DNA from: HGM04593 sp045646965
GTDB lineage: Bacteria > Bacteroidota > Bacteroidia > Bacteroidales > Bacteroidaceae
DNA: 26,174 nt
NCBI GenBank assembly: GCA_045646965.1
Contig: JAZRLR010000021.1
Coordinates: 1-26,174, forward strand
Reading direction: 5' to 3'
The position numbers and the translations under genes are program-made. The notes under the pieces were generated by a model. The model was not told the origin of the DNA. It saw only the letters and a program-made list of their open reading frames with translations, and did no database searches. Below, in pieces: positions 15,701-22,901 of the stretch; the stretch's first letter is position 1; each line of letters begins with the position of its first letter.

Positions 15701-18700
15701 ATTCCCTTCGATGCATCACTTACATATATCATCTCCGACGACCTTGCATCGGTCTACAGCGATAAAGGAAAAGGTTACATCACCGTAAACAGCGATAACA
15801 AGCCTGTTTGGGTTTCCGAGACTACATCGCGCACCGACAATGCCTGCTGGCAATTTGAAGCAAACAGCAACGGTTATTACCTCAAGAACGTGGGTACATC
15901 GCTTTATTTCCCTGCAATAGAGAAGGCTGCAAACCCCACATTGGTAAGCGGAACATCTAACGCAGGCTTGTATGCTCTTGAGAAAGGCGACGACTGCTCT
16001 TGGGCTATCGGTGTGACACCTGCCGACGAATTTACCTATCTCCACGTGAACTCTGGTTCAAACATCGTGGGATGGTCATCGGGCAGCGAAGCTTCGCGCT
16101 GGTATCTCACATCTATCACACCTATGAGTAATCTGCAGTCTTCTGCCGAGCTCAACGTGCTCATCGGTAAGGGTGAGGCGCTTGTGAACGAGGTGGCCGA
16201 TGTAAACTACAGAGGCGCAGTTGCTTTGCAGGCTACCGATGCTTCGGCTGACTACTACATCACATCAAATGCAACCGAGGCGGGCAACGAGCCTTCAAAG
16301 CTCTTGGATAATAATGTGACAAGTTACTTTCACACAGTGTGGACCGGCTCAAGCCTTAACGCCGACCACTATCTGCAAGTAGATATGGGAGAGGGTAACA
16401 GCTTGAACCAGTTCTCTTTCACATACAGAAACCTTCCTTCTTCAAGTTGGAACGTGGACGCTGCCACAAAAATCGTTGTGGAGGGTTCAAATAATCTCTC
16501 GCAGTTCACCACACTCGCCACTCTCACAAGCAGCGACAGCAATCCCTTGCCCACAGACAAGGAGGTGCAGTATGAGTCGGGTACATTGGGTAGCGCAAGC
16601 ACAGCCTATCGTTATATCCGCTTTACTGTGAAGAATGCAACCGGCGGAACTCTCAACAATCACTACTATTTCGGTATGTCGGAGTTTGCTCTTAACCGTA
16701 CCTCGACAACAGCCACAGTGAAAGAGCAGTACAACAGCATTATCAACGCCGCAACAATCGCAACTCTTGCCGATGCTATTGTAGCTGCAAAAGAGGCACT
16801 TGCTTCGGGCAATGGCATAGCCGATGCTACTTCTGCACTGCAGGCCGCATACAATGCAGCAAATTCAGAGTTCGACGGCAAGATTGCCGCCAAGAAAGCC
16901 GAGCTTGCGCAGCTTGCAGCAAATACACAGGCTCTCATAAGCGAGATAGGTACTTACTATGCAGCGACAGGTGAGCTTGCGCTGCAGGCTACCGATGCCA
17001 CAGCTCCCTACTATGTATCTTCAAATGCCGACCAGAACACCGGTAACGGAGCTACCGACGGTGGCGGTATTGAGGCGCTTGTAAACAACAGCACTGAAGA
17101 CTATTTCCACACACGTTGGAATGGCGATGCAGTAAACGAGCATCACTACATTCAGCTCGACCTCGGTGCCGGAAATGTCACCTCTGCATTCAGCTTTGAG
17201 TATACAGCTCGTAACGGCTCACCCGCTCCCAGCAAAATAGCAATTCTCGGTAGCAACGACGGTACAACCTTCACCGATACCATTACAATTGTTACAAAGG
17301 CTTGGTCAGGCTATAACAACGATGGCGTCTACACCTCGTCTCCCATAGCTTCGGCAACTCCCTATCGCTATATTCGTTTTACAGCGTTGGAGTCTGTAGG
17401 TCCCGCTGAAAATACACAGTATTACGGTTATTGCTACTTCGGTATGAAAGAGTTCGATTTCTCTGTGCTTAACAAGGTAGAGGTTCAGGCGCAGTATAGC
17501 AAGCGCATTTCAGAGGATATGTTCTTGCAGCTTTGCCTCGAGAACGAGTCGGCTCTGGTTATGAGCTCTGCCGACTATTCTGTAAGCCTCGATGTTCTGC
17601 AGCAGCAGATTAACTCTCTCACTGCAATCAGCGAAACTATTAAGGCGGCAAAGAGTGTCGATGTAACCGCTTTGCAGGAGACCATTGACAATGCACTGCC
17701 CCTTGTAGAGAAATTCGGAGTCGATGGTGCTTTGAACGCCTACTATATAGCAGTTATCTCTGGTGAGGAGTTTGCAGCATATCAGGCTCTTATCGCCGCT
17801 GCCGAGGAGGTGCTCTTGTCTGCTTCGGCTACACAGGGCGAGATTAACGCTGCCGAGGCAGCTCTCCGCGCCGAGTACGAGCGCCTTGCGGCTATCGACG
17901 AGGCCGACGTTACCGACCGCGCAACGCTTTCCGAACTTATCGAAGCTACAGCAGAGCTTGTAAGAAGCATTGAGGTTATTGACCAACAGGAGACAGTTCT
18001 TGCACTGCAGTGCACTGACGCGGCTGCCAAATATTACCTCTACACAAATGCCGACGGTAAGTCAAATACCACTTGGAACACAACCGACTCTGTAGGTGTT
18101 AAGGCGCTTATCGACAATGAGCCCTCTACATATTTCCACTCTACATATGAGGGTAATGCCTATGACGACAATCTTGCTCACTACCTGCGTGTAGATATGG
18201 GTGAGGAAGAGGCACTCAAGTCGTTCAAGTTCAGCTATGCAAGTCGCTCGGGTAACACAAATAACTCGCCCACAGCTATGCGCATTGAGGGAAGCAACGA
18301 CGGTGAGGCATTCGTAACAATCGCTGAGCTTACAATGAGCGGCTCGCAGTTGTCGGAGTACACTTCAGATGTAATAACTGACGCTCCTTATCGTTATATC
18401 CGCTTTATGGTTACAGCTACAAACAACAACCAGAGCTATACTTACAACGGAGTGTCACACAAATACTTCTCAATGAGTTCATTCTCTGTTACAGCTAGCG
18501 AGATTGTGAAATGTGATAACAGCAATGTTTCTCTCACAACACTCTTTGCTACAAAGAACAGTGTCGAGGCAGCACGTATGGCCCTCTCACACTATGTCAC
18601 AGAAGAGGGCTATGCCGCAGCTTGCGATGAAATTCGTGCCGCATACGTTGAGTTGAACAGTATACTTGTAAATAAGGAGGAACTCACAGCACTCGTTGGC

Positions 18701-21700
18701 GAGGCACAGGCATTCGAGTCGGCTATCGCTATCGACGGAGCAGTTAAGGAGTACTACTCTGCAGTTATCACAGGCGAGGAGTATGCTGCTTTTGCAGCGA
18801 AGATTGCCGCAGCAGAGTCTGTAATCGCAGCCGACGACGCTTCGCAGGCCAGTGTAGATGCTGCCGAGGAGGCTCTCGCTGCCGTGTTTAATAGGTTGAG
18901 AGCTATAGTTGCAGTCGATGTGAAAGACCGCTCTGCACTTGCTGCTCTCGTTGCACAGACAAACGAGCTCGTGGCTGCAATAGGCACAGCATCTAACGAT
19001 GTGCTCACAGCTGCTATCGAGAAGGTGGCTGCTGCCGAGGCTGCTATGGCAGTTTATATGACAGAGGCCGACTTTAATACTCTCTGCGTTGAGGTAGGTG
19101 AGGCATACAACGCACTCGACGCTGCCACAACTCTCGACAAGAGCGCTCTCGAAAGCCTTATCGACGAGACAACAACTCTCAAGGATGAGTTGTATATCAT
19201 CTCTGTAGTTTCTTACGACGCAACAGAGGTTGCTATGCAGTGCAACGATTCATTGGCTCCCGGCTATCTCTATTGCAACGCACCCGAGAGAAACGCATCT
19301 TGGGCTACCGACAACGTGGGTGTTGTGGCTCTTCTCAACGAGGACGAGAGCGACTTCTTGCACACCGAGTATGGTGGCGATCCTTCGGCCGACGGTCTCG
19401 ACCACTACTTGCGTGTAGACCTTGGCGAGAATGAGGCTGTTACAAACATCGAGTTTGGATATGTATGCCGCAGCGGTCACACAGGTCTTCTGCCCAAGAC
19501 AGCTCTCGTTCAGGCTTGCAACGAGCTCGATAACGAGTGGGTAACCGTGAAGACACTGACCGACCTTCCCCAGCAGTCGGGCGAGATAAAGACAGGTTGC
19601 ATCAGCAACGGTACAGCTTATCGCTACTGGCGCTTTATGGTTACATCGACCTTCGGTGGTGGTAAGAACAGCAATGAGCAGCAATATTTCGCATTGAGCG
19701 ACTTCAATGTATACGAGTGCAGCGGCATTGTAACAGACAAAGTTATGAATCCCGCGTACATACCTTCTATATATATATATAATACAGAAGAGCTCGTAGC
19801 CGAGGTTGATGCCGCAATTACATCTGCCGAGGAGGTGTGCGCCGGACGAGTATTCCAGGCTGCATACGAAGCCGAGCTGGTTGCATTGCAGACAATCAAT
19901 GAGAAACTTGCCGAGGCCCTCGAGTTTGCACTCCTTCCCGTGAAGGCTACAACCGATGAGGCTAACCCCGTGCTCTACAATATCTTCATCAAGCGTACCG
20001 AGGATGTTACATTGCTCAACTACGACTACAGCGACAACAAAGTTTCGGTTGTAAGTGCAGCCGCAAATAACAGCTGGCAGGCTTGGTACTTTATGAAGAG
20101 CACCAACGGTTATGTGATTAAGCCTTACAACGCCAACGGTTATGTGCTCAGCGCAAGCAGCACCGCCGACGCCGCAGCCACAGTTTGGGCAGCAGAGCAG
20201 GGCGAGGAAACTTATTATGAGTGGCTCTTCACCGCTCGTGCCGACGGTTACTATAACATTCGTGTACACGATAAGAGCAACTACTTCAGCAACAATGGCG
20301 GAAGTGCAAACAAGATGGGATTCTATAACGGTTCTCCCGAAAGTGATCCCGGTTCACTCTTCAAATTTGTAGAGGCTACATTTGAGAATAATAACCCCCG
20401 CTACTACCAGTTGAGCGATGTGAAACCGTCAATGAACGACGGTTCAGGCTATCACACAGGTACAAGCGTAGGTCTCTATTCAGGTGTTGCAGAGTATCGT
20501 GCAGCCTATGCCGCAGCAGGTGAGGTTATCGCAGCAGGTAACACTGGTGCCGCAGAGATTTGCTACGATGCATATAAAGGTCTGCTTGACGCAAAAGAGA
20601 AGATTGTTTACAATGCACCTTCTCCCGACAAGGTTTACTATATCAGATCTGTTGCAGGTGATGCCAAGGAGTATTGCGACGGCAAGTATGTACGCACCGA
20701 TTACAAGGCACGCATTCACGCCGGCGGCTGGTACAGCGATACCTTTAACGAGACAAACCTCGTGTTCGATAACCTCGAGGATATCGACGTGGCACCTCTT
20801 GCAATGTTCCAGTTCGAGGAGACAGGTACAGTTGGTGAGTACAAGATAAAGAACCTCCACACAGGTCTTTATGTGAAATCGTTTGCAGGTACACATATGG
20901 GCACAGCGGATGAGGCTCAAACTGTGGGAATTTACGCTTATGCTGACGGACAGGTTACATTGCGAATCGGCAATAATTATATGCACGCACAGAATAACAA
21001 TGGTGTAATTGTACAGTGGTGGGCCGATAGCGATCCTTATGCTTCGTTGTGGAGCATCGACGAGGTTACAAATCTCGATGAGATTGTCTACACAACTTCA
21101 ATGAGCAAAGTTGGCTATTCAACTCTCTATCTCAACTACGACGTTACAATTCCCGAGGGCTGCGAGGCATACTATGCACAGGAACTCAAAGATGGCAAGT
21201 ATGTGAACCTTGTACAGGTGAACGGAGTTCTCCCCGCACGCACAGCTGCTATCCTCAAGAGCACCGAGGAACTCACAACTTCTATGCCTTTGAACTTCTA
21301 CTATGCGGGCAATGAGGCATCGGCCATCGAGAATAATATGCTCGACGGTGTGCTCTACGACAAAGCTGTTGAGGTGGGCAACAACCACATACATATGCTC
21401 AAGAACCAGAACAATACTCTTGCAATGTATTGGGCTTATGCCGAGTACAACGCAGCAGGTGAACTCTCTAACCCTGGTACCGACGATGGCGGTTATGTGA
21501 AATCATCGGCCAACAAAGCGTTCCTTGTGGTTCCCGCAAGTGAGGGCTCTGCAAACGCCTATATGTTCCAGTTCATTGGCACAACAGGTATCGACGCTGT
21601 AGAGGGCATCGACTCTGCCGAGGGTATATACGACCTCCAGGGCCGCAAGCTCGACGAGATTACAGTTCCCGGTTACTATGTAATTGACGGTAAAGTAGTG

Positions 21701-21721
21701 TTTGTAAACGAGGTTAAATAA
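12719..21721 (+). CDS. Giant secreted M60-family zinc metallopeptidase with CBM32-like modules
   Basis: A 3000-residue protein. A signal peptide (about 1-23, cleavage after VDA) is followed by a beta-trefoil/ricin-like module (about 25-162), a helical stretch, and an M60 (enhancin-like) peptidase region (about 260-790). The zinc motif HEIGH is at 614-618 with the third ligand probably E631, matching HExxH-x(8-28)-E. Next come a FIVAR-like helical segment (about 920-990) and a second trefoil (about 1000-1135), then four F5/8C (CBM32)-like modules (about 1163-1326, 1411-1585, 1759-1930, 2166-2338) separated by helical spacers, two more trefoil-like modules (about 2416-2554 and 2635-2782), and a C-terminal domain ending GIYDLQGRKLDEI and GYYVIDGKVVFVNEVK, similar to Bacteroidota sorting or tail domains. 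M60 proteins of gut Bacteroidales cleave O-glycosylated proteins such as mucins, so an extracellular glycoprotein substrate is likely. I start at the ATG at 12719 because it begins the signal peptide; the frame extends further only to a GTG at 12674. No frameshift is seen. Confidence 0.9.
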   Translation: MRKRITRLLTVVLLLLVATAVDAQLTSLTSGKVYHFLNVGDATKALSASSMNGVAAVTADTNSKSQQWYVTTSGSYYLLRNMATGRYLTGNTASTSWYMSESNDAAETKFSLHTSGGSYNTIRSSAHSNNGSAYMHRDNSNNIVGWSNNAGDVSSHWTISEVAYSADDLNAALNAMNNYLPTDEQLAQYSAALSSIFTDAACTTLNSSYASMSASSLAADSYYKALPAGLQSLVDKLRTGSWEEANGIAGKPSWNSEYAKKFRVQMYEPYSVRGEITGFLGINAHNNMDNPTGIYADNGDVMYVIVDGAIEEGAELWLAHITGCGQLNHYNSSNYVQLQEGLNVIPYVADGCQLWVNYVVHTYDASKEGAARFRKISDYEPVKIHIVGGHINGFFNAQGDTRAELGSENNLWGEVDNDADWAYYKERVALTSSDFTILGNRITMQFSYGDVVLNDGTTEHGIAYWLDNLNVPAVARNNSSSYASYEGMNLDPETGKINIMMEAWDRIMYSELATMGLLRKEDMKKMNDFYPRWTKDGQKADIYGYGTDEGWNEYLEFCEGRSYGEYFNNHGVSLGALNGYMSGGWLNCNYNYNTLYSIVGNIAVDAGSAWGPGHEIGHQHQMPFTLNGQQEVTNNLFSNVALWYMGSTTSRYNGSEGSLERVLTAFNKEGSNAYSNNIWALTHLWYRLWMYYHLVGENTNFWPRFYELCRTQPIHNGTAIDGPTGLLRLYTHACDAAGEDLTELFRVYGYLSVMKDVYVGDYTSAIYNQTQEQIDAAIASVKAKNYPENLSIILICDDDENNPGLQHNGTDARSIYGETTPNSDTGCYVDFINETAASGVCEATVSADRVVTINGGTGYSGYLVLNEKGEVLSFSNKNTFEVSTAAAAALASGDAKIVAADVKGETVAADVEILEMSSTLLSALLDEARKAATFFDDTYSKPGFVKGVYGAALKEAITKAEAALEAGTALRATTDILYAEYNKAMAAFADEEAIIPFDASLTYIISDDLASVYSDKGKGYITVNSDNKPVWVSETTSRTDNACWQFEANSNGYYLKNVGTSLYFPAIEKAANPTLVSGTSNAGLYALEKGDDCSWAIGVTPADEFTYLHVNSGSNIVGWSSGSEASRWYLTSITPMSNLQSSAELNVLIGKGEALVNEVADVNYRGAVALQATDASADYYITSNATEAGNEPSKLLDNNVTSYFHTVWTGSSLNADHYLQVDMGEGNSLNQFSFTYRNLPSSSWNVDAATKIVVEGSNNLSQFTTLATLTSSDSNPLPTDKEVQYESGTLGSASTAYRYIRFTVKNATGGTLNNHYYFGMSEFALNRTSTTATVKEQYNSIINAATIATLADAIVAAKEALASGNGIADATSALQAAYNAANSEFDGKIAAKKAELAQLAANTQALISEIGTYYAATGELALQATDATAPYYVSSNADQNTGNGATDGGGIEALVNNSTEDYFHTRWNGDAVNEHHYIQLDLGAGNVTSAFSFEYTARNGSPAPSKIAILGSNDGTTFTDTITIVTKAWSGYNNDGVYTSSPIASATPYRYIRFTALESVGPAENTQYYGYCYFGMKEFDFSVLNKVEVQAQYSKRISEDMFLQLCLENESALVMSSADYSVSLDVLQQQINSLTAISETIKAAKSVDVTALQETIDNALPLVEKFGVDGALNAYYIAVISGEEFAAYQALIAAAEEVLLSASATQGEINAAEAALRAEYERLAAIDEADVTDRATLSELIEATAELVRSIEVIDQQETVLALQCTDAAAKYYLYTNADGKSNTTWNTTDSVGVKALIDNEPSTYFHSTYEGNAYDDNLAHYLRVDMGEEEALKSFKFSYASRSGNTNNSPTAMRIEGSNDGEAFVTIAELTMSGSQLSEYTSDVITDAPYRYIRFMVTATNNNQSYTYNGVSHKYFSMSSFSVTASEIVKCDNSNVSLTTLFATKNSVEAARMALSHYVTEEGYAAACDEIRAAYVELNSILVNKEELTALVGEAQAFESAIAIDGAVKEYYSAVITGEEYAAFAAKIAAAESVIAADDASQASVDAAEEALAAVFNRLRAIVAVDVKDRSALAALVAQTNELVAAIGTASNDVLTAAIEKVAAAEAAMAVYMTEADFNTLCVEVGEAYNALDAATTLDKSALESLIDETTTLKDELYIISVVSYDATEVAMQCNDSLAPGYLYCNAPERNASWATDNVGVVALLNEDESDFLHTEYGGDPSADGLDHYLRVDLGENEAVTNIEFGYVCRSGHTGLLPKTALVQACNELDNEWVTVKTLTDLPQQSGEIKTGCISNGTAYRYWRFMVTSTFGGGKNSNEQQYFALSDFNVYECSGIVTDKVMNPAYIPSIYIYNTEELVAEVDAAITSAEEVCAGRVFQAAYEAELVALQTINEKLAEALEFALLPVKATTDEANPVLYNIFIKRTEDVTLLNYDYSDNKVSVVSAAANNSWQAWYFMKSTNGYVIKPYNANGYVLSASSTADAAATVWAAEQGEETYYEWLFTARADGYYNIRVHDKSNYFSNNGGSANKMGFYNGSPESDPGSLFKFVEATFENNNPRYYQLSDVKPSMNDGSGYHTGTSVGLYSGVAEYRAAYAAAGEVIAAGNTGAAEICYDAYKGLLDAKEKIVYNAPSPDKVYYIRSVAGDAKEYCDGKYVRTDYKARIHAGGWYSDTFNETNLVFDNLEDIDVAPLAMFQFEETGTVGEYKIKNLHTGLYVKSFAGTHMGTADEAQTVGIYAYADGQVTLRIGNNYMHAQNNNGVIVQWWADSDPYASLWSIDEVTNLDEIVYTTSMSKVGYSTLYLNYDVTIPEGCEAYYAQELKDGKYVNLVQVNGVLPARTAAILKSTEELTTSMPLNFYYAGNEASAIENNMLDGVLYDKAVEVGNNHIHMLKNQNNTLAMYWAYAEYNAAGELSNPGTDDGGYVKSSANKAFLVVPASEGSANAYMFQFIGTTGIDAVEGIDSAEGIYDLQGRKLDEITVPGYYVIDGKVVFVNEVK
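16205..19732 (+). repeat. Four diverged F5/8C (CBM32)-like modules within the M60 protein gene
   Basis: Four modules of about 165-175 codons at about 16205-16698, 16950-17476, 17994-18510 and 19216-19732 share an order of motifs: LQATD or LQCTD near the start, YFHT/YFHS/FLHT, HYLQVDMG or HYIQLDLG, EGSN/GSND, and YRYIRF (YRYWRF in the fourth). These fit galactose-binding-like jelly-roll domains. Modules 1 and 3 share an identical 19-nt stretch encoding YRYIRF (16607-16625 and 18389-18407). The spacers also repeat: AYYIAVISGEEFAAY from residue 1674 and EYYSAVITGEEYAAF from residue 2011. Confidence 0.75.
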
Positions 21722-21738
21722 TTAAAACTTATTTTAAA

Positions 21739-21906
21739 ATGAAAAAGAAAGTATATATCAGCCCCGTGGCAACATTTATCGAAGTTGCAACAAATGAATT
21801 CATCGCAGCATCGGTGCAGTTCACAAATGAACGTACATCGTCGAGCGATGGTGACCAGTTGGCCGGCAGACAGCAGGGCCAGTGGGGAAATATCTGGAGT
21901 AAGTAA
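21739..21906 (+). CDS. Small 55-residue MKKK-type peptide of unknown function
   Basis: A 55-residue peptide starting MKKKVYISPVATFIEV and ending QWGNIWSK, beginning 17 nt after the M60 stop and ahead of the shared terminator. The first half (basic start, Tyr-x-x-Pro, then hydrophobic residues to FIAAS) and the second half (polar, Ser/Gly/Gln/Asp-rich, tryptophans near the end) have different composition. Bacteroidales genomes hold many short proteins of the form MKKxYxxPxxxxxxVxxxxxIAxS; I recognise the pattern but know no established function. It is not a normal signal peptide: the hydrophobic stretch is short and broken by Glu and Asn. A precursor-peptide role is possible because a PqqD-like operon converges on it from the opposite strand; this is inference. 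Confidence 0.75.
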   Translation: MKKKVYISPVATFIEVATNEFIAASVQFTNERTSSSDGDQLAGRQQGQWGNIWSK

Positions 21907-21925
21907 AATTATCTCCCTATAACGT

Positions 21926-21962
21926 CATCGGGCTGCGCAAGTGCGCAGCCCGATGTTTTTTT
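21926..21962 (+). terminator. Rho-independent terminator of the M60-peptide operon
   Basis: A 13-bp perfect GC-rich stem (21926-21938 with 21943-21955) and a 4-nt loop are followed by seven T residues. It lies 19 nt after the 55-residue peptide stop, which supports that small gene being the real end of the transcript. Confidence 0.92.
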
Positions 21963-22087
21963 GCGTCCTTTTGCGTCGCTCTTCCTTTTTAAGTGTTTGC
22001 ACATCTCACAGCGTAGAGGTGTGCTTAATGTGCGTTTGCAAGAAAGCACTGCTGCGGATGAGGCTCAATTTCTTTATGAGACGGCGC

Positions 22088-22128
22088 AAAAAACTCGGGG
22101 CAACTAAACATATAGTTGCCCCGAGTTT
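22088..22128 (-). terminator. Terminator of the HprK-like/S26/PqqD operon
   Basis: A perfect 16-bp inverted repeat (22091-22106 with 22113-22128, 6-nt loop). On the minus strand it runs into six T residues (complement of the A run at 22088-22093), 21 nt after the PqqD-like stop. The plus strand lacks a T run directly after the stem, so the orientation is minus. Between 21963 and 22087 I see nothing coding. Confidence 0.85.
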
Positions 22129-22149
22129 ATAATCTAATCTGTTTTTTAT

Positions 22150-22422
22150 TTACTTTTCAATCAATCCCATTTCGGCCCAGCAGTTGGCTATCTGCTCGCA
22201 GTCTTCGCGTGCAATGCTCTCCTCTACCTCGTACTCCTCCATAAGGAACTCAACCATATTCTCAATCTCGAAGGCAATGAGACTGCTACATTTCTCCCAC
22301 AGGTAGGCTGCGGTTTCGTTCAAGCTTATGATATTGCTGAAATCGACATTCTCAATGCCGGTTGGCACGATAATGCTCTCTCCGCACACGTTCTGTAATT
22401 CAAATCCTTCTTTAACTTTCAT
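22150..22422 (-). CDS. PqqD-like (RRE-fold) protein
   Basis: A 90-residue protein of the PqqD family. The hallmark is NIISLNETAAYLWE at about 30-43, then a helical C-terminal part ending EMGLIEK. PqqD and the related RiPP recognition elements bind the leader of a precursor peptide and present it to a modifying enzyme. Here it is the last gene of a three-gene operon and overlaps the upstream peptidase gene by 4 nt (ATGA), so translation is coupled. There is no PQQ pathway, radical SAM enzyme or cyclase in the window. Bacteroidales commonly carry such stand-alone PqqD proteins next to HPr-kinase-like proteins; their physiological role is unclear. Confidence 0.9.
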   Translation of the reverse strand: MKVKEGFELQNVCGESIIVPTGIENVDFSNIISLNETAAYLWEKCSSLIAFEIENMVEFLMEEYEVEESIAREDCEQIANCWAEMGLIEK

Positions 22423-22901
22423 ATTCTAAATATTTTCAAAATTATTCTTCGGTAAAATGCGAGCAGCCAGCGTCGGCAGGGTTTTAGGGCGTGCCACAGG
22501 GCGGAGTAGTTTCTCCACAGGCGGCTGTTGGTGCTCACCCTCTTGCCTTTGCGTATGAAGGCGGTTGCGGTGCCCACTATCTTGTCTTTGCTAAAGGTTT
22601 CTATAAGGCGGTTGGGGTTGCCGTCGCCCTGCATTGTAATGATTTCTCCTTCAATTTTTATTATTCTGTGCAGTGCATATATCTGCGGATAGACCTCAGC
22701 GAGCACCACTTGCCCCACCTCGGGCTCTGTGGGAGGCACAAGTACCACTTTGTCGCGTCCGTCGCCCAAAAAAGGGTGCATACTTCTGCCATACACGGTG
22801 AAGGTGACGCTCCTGCGCCCCTCCTCGCGGAAAAGACGCACCACCTCTTGCATAAAGGCGTGGTTCTCTACTTTTAAATATTTTATTGTTTTATTCTCCA
22901 T
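22419..22901 (-). CDS. S24/S26-family (signal peptidase-like) peptidase
   Basis: A 160-residue protein. GRSMHPFLGDGRD at 38-50 is the catalytic serine box (S40). ALHRI at 76-80 places His78 where bacterial signal peptidases have lysine, as in the archaeal/SipW-type Ser-His enzymes. GDGN at 92-95 matches the following conserved motif. No N-terminal membrane anchor is present; instead the C-terminus (from about 128) is basic and amphipathic, ending RRIILKIFRI, which could associate with the membrane. The frame is open further upstream, but the ATG at 22901 shares its A with the stop of the kinase-like gene (TAATG) and gives the family-like start MENKTIKYL. The likely role is cleavage of a small peptide or exported protein; the substrate is unknown. 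Confidence 0.85.
   Translation of the reverse strand: MENKTIKYLKVENHAFMQEVVRLFREEGRRSVTFTVYGRSMHPFLGDGRDKVVLVPPTEPEVGQVVLAEVYPQIYALHRIIKIEGEIITMQGDGNPNRLIETFSKDKIVGTATAFIRKGKRVSTNSRLWRNYSALWHALKPCRRWLLAFYRRIILKIFRI

Noticed and set aside
16205..19732. CRISPR or tandem DNA repeat array
   Set aside because: The repetition is at the protein-module level with wide divergence; there are no short regular repeats with spacers.
21941..22132. 63-residue plus-strand open frame between the two convergent operons
   Set aside because: It overlaps both terminator hairpins and shows no protein-like composition.
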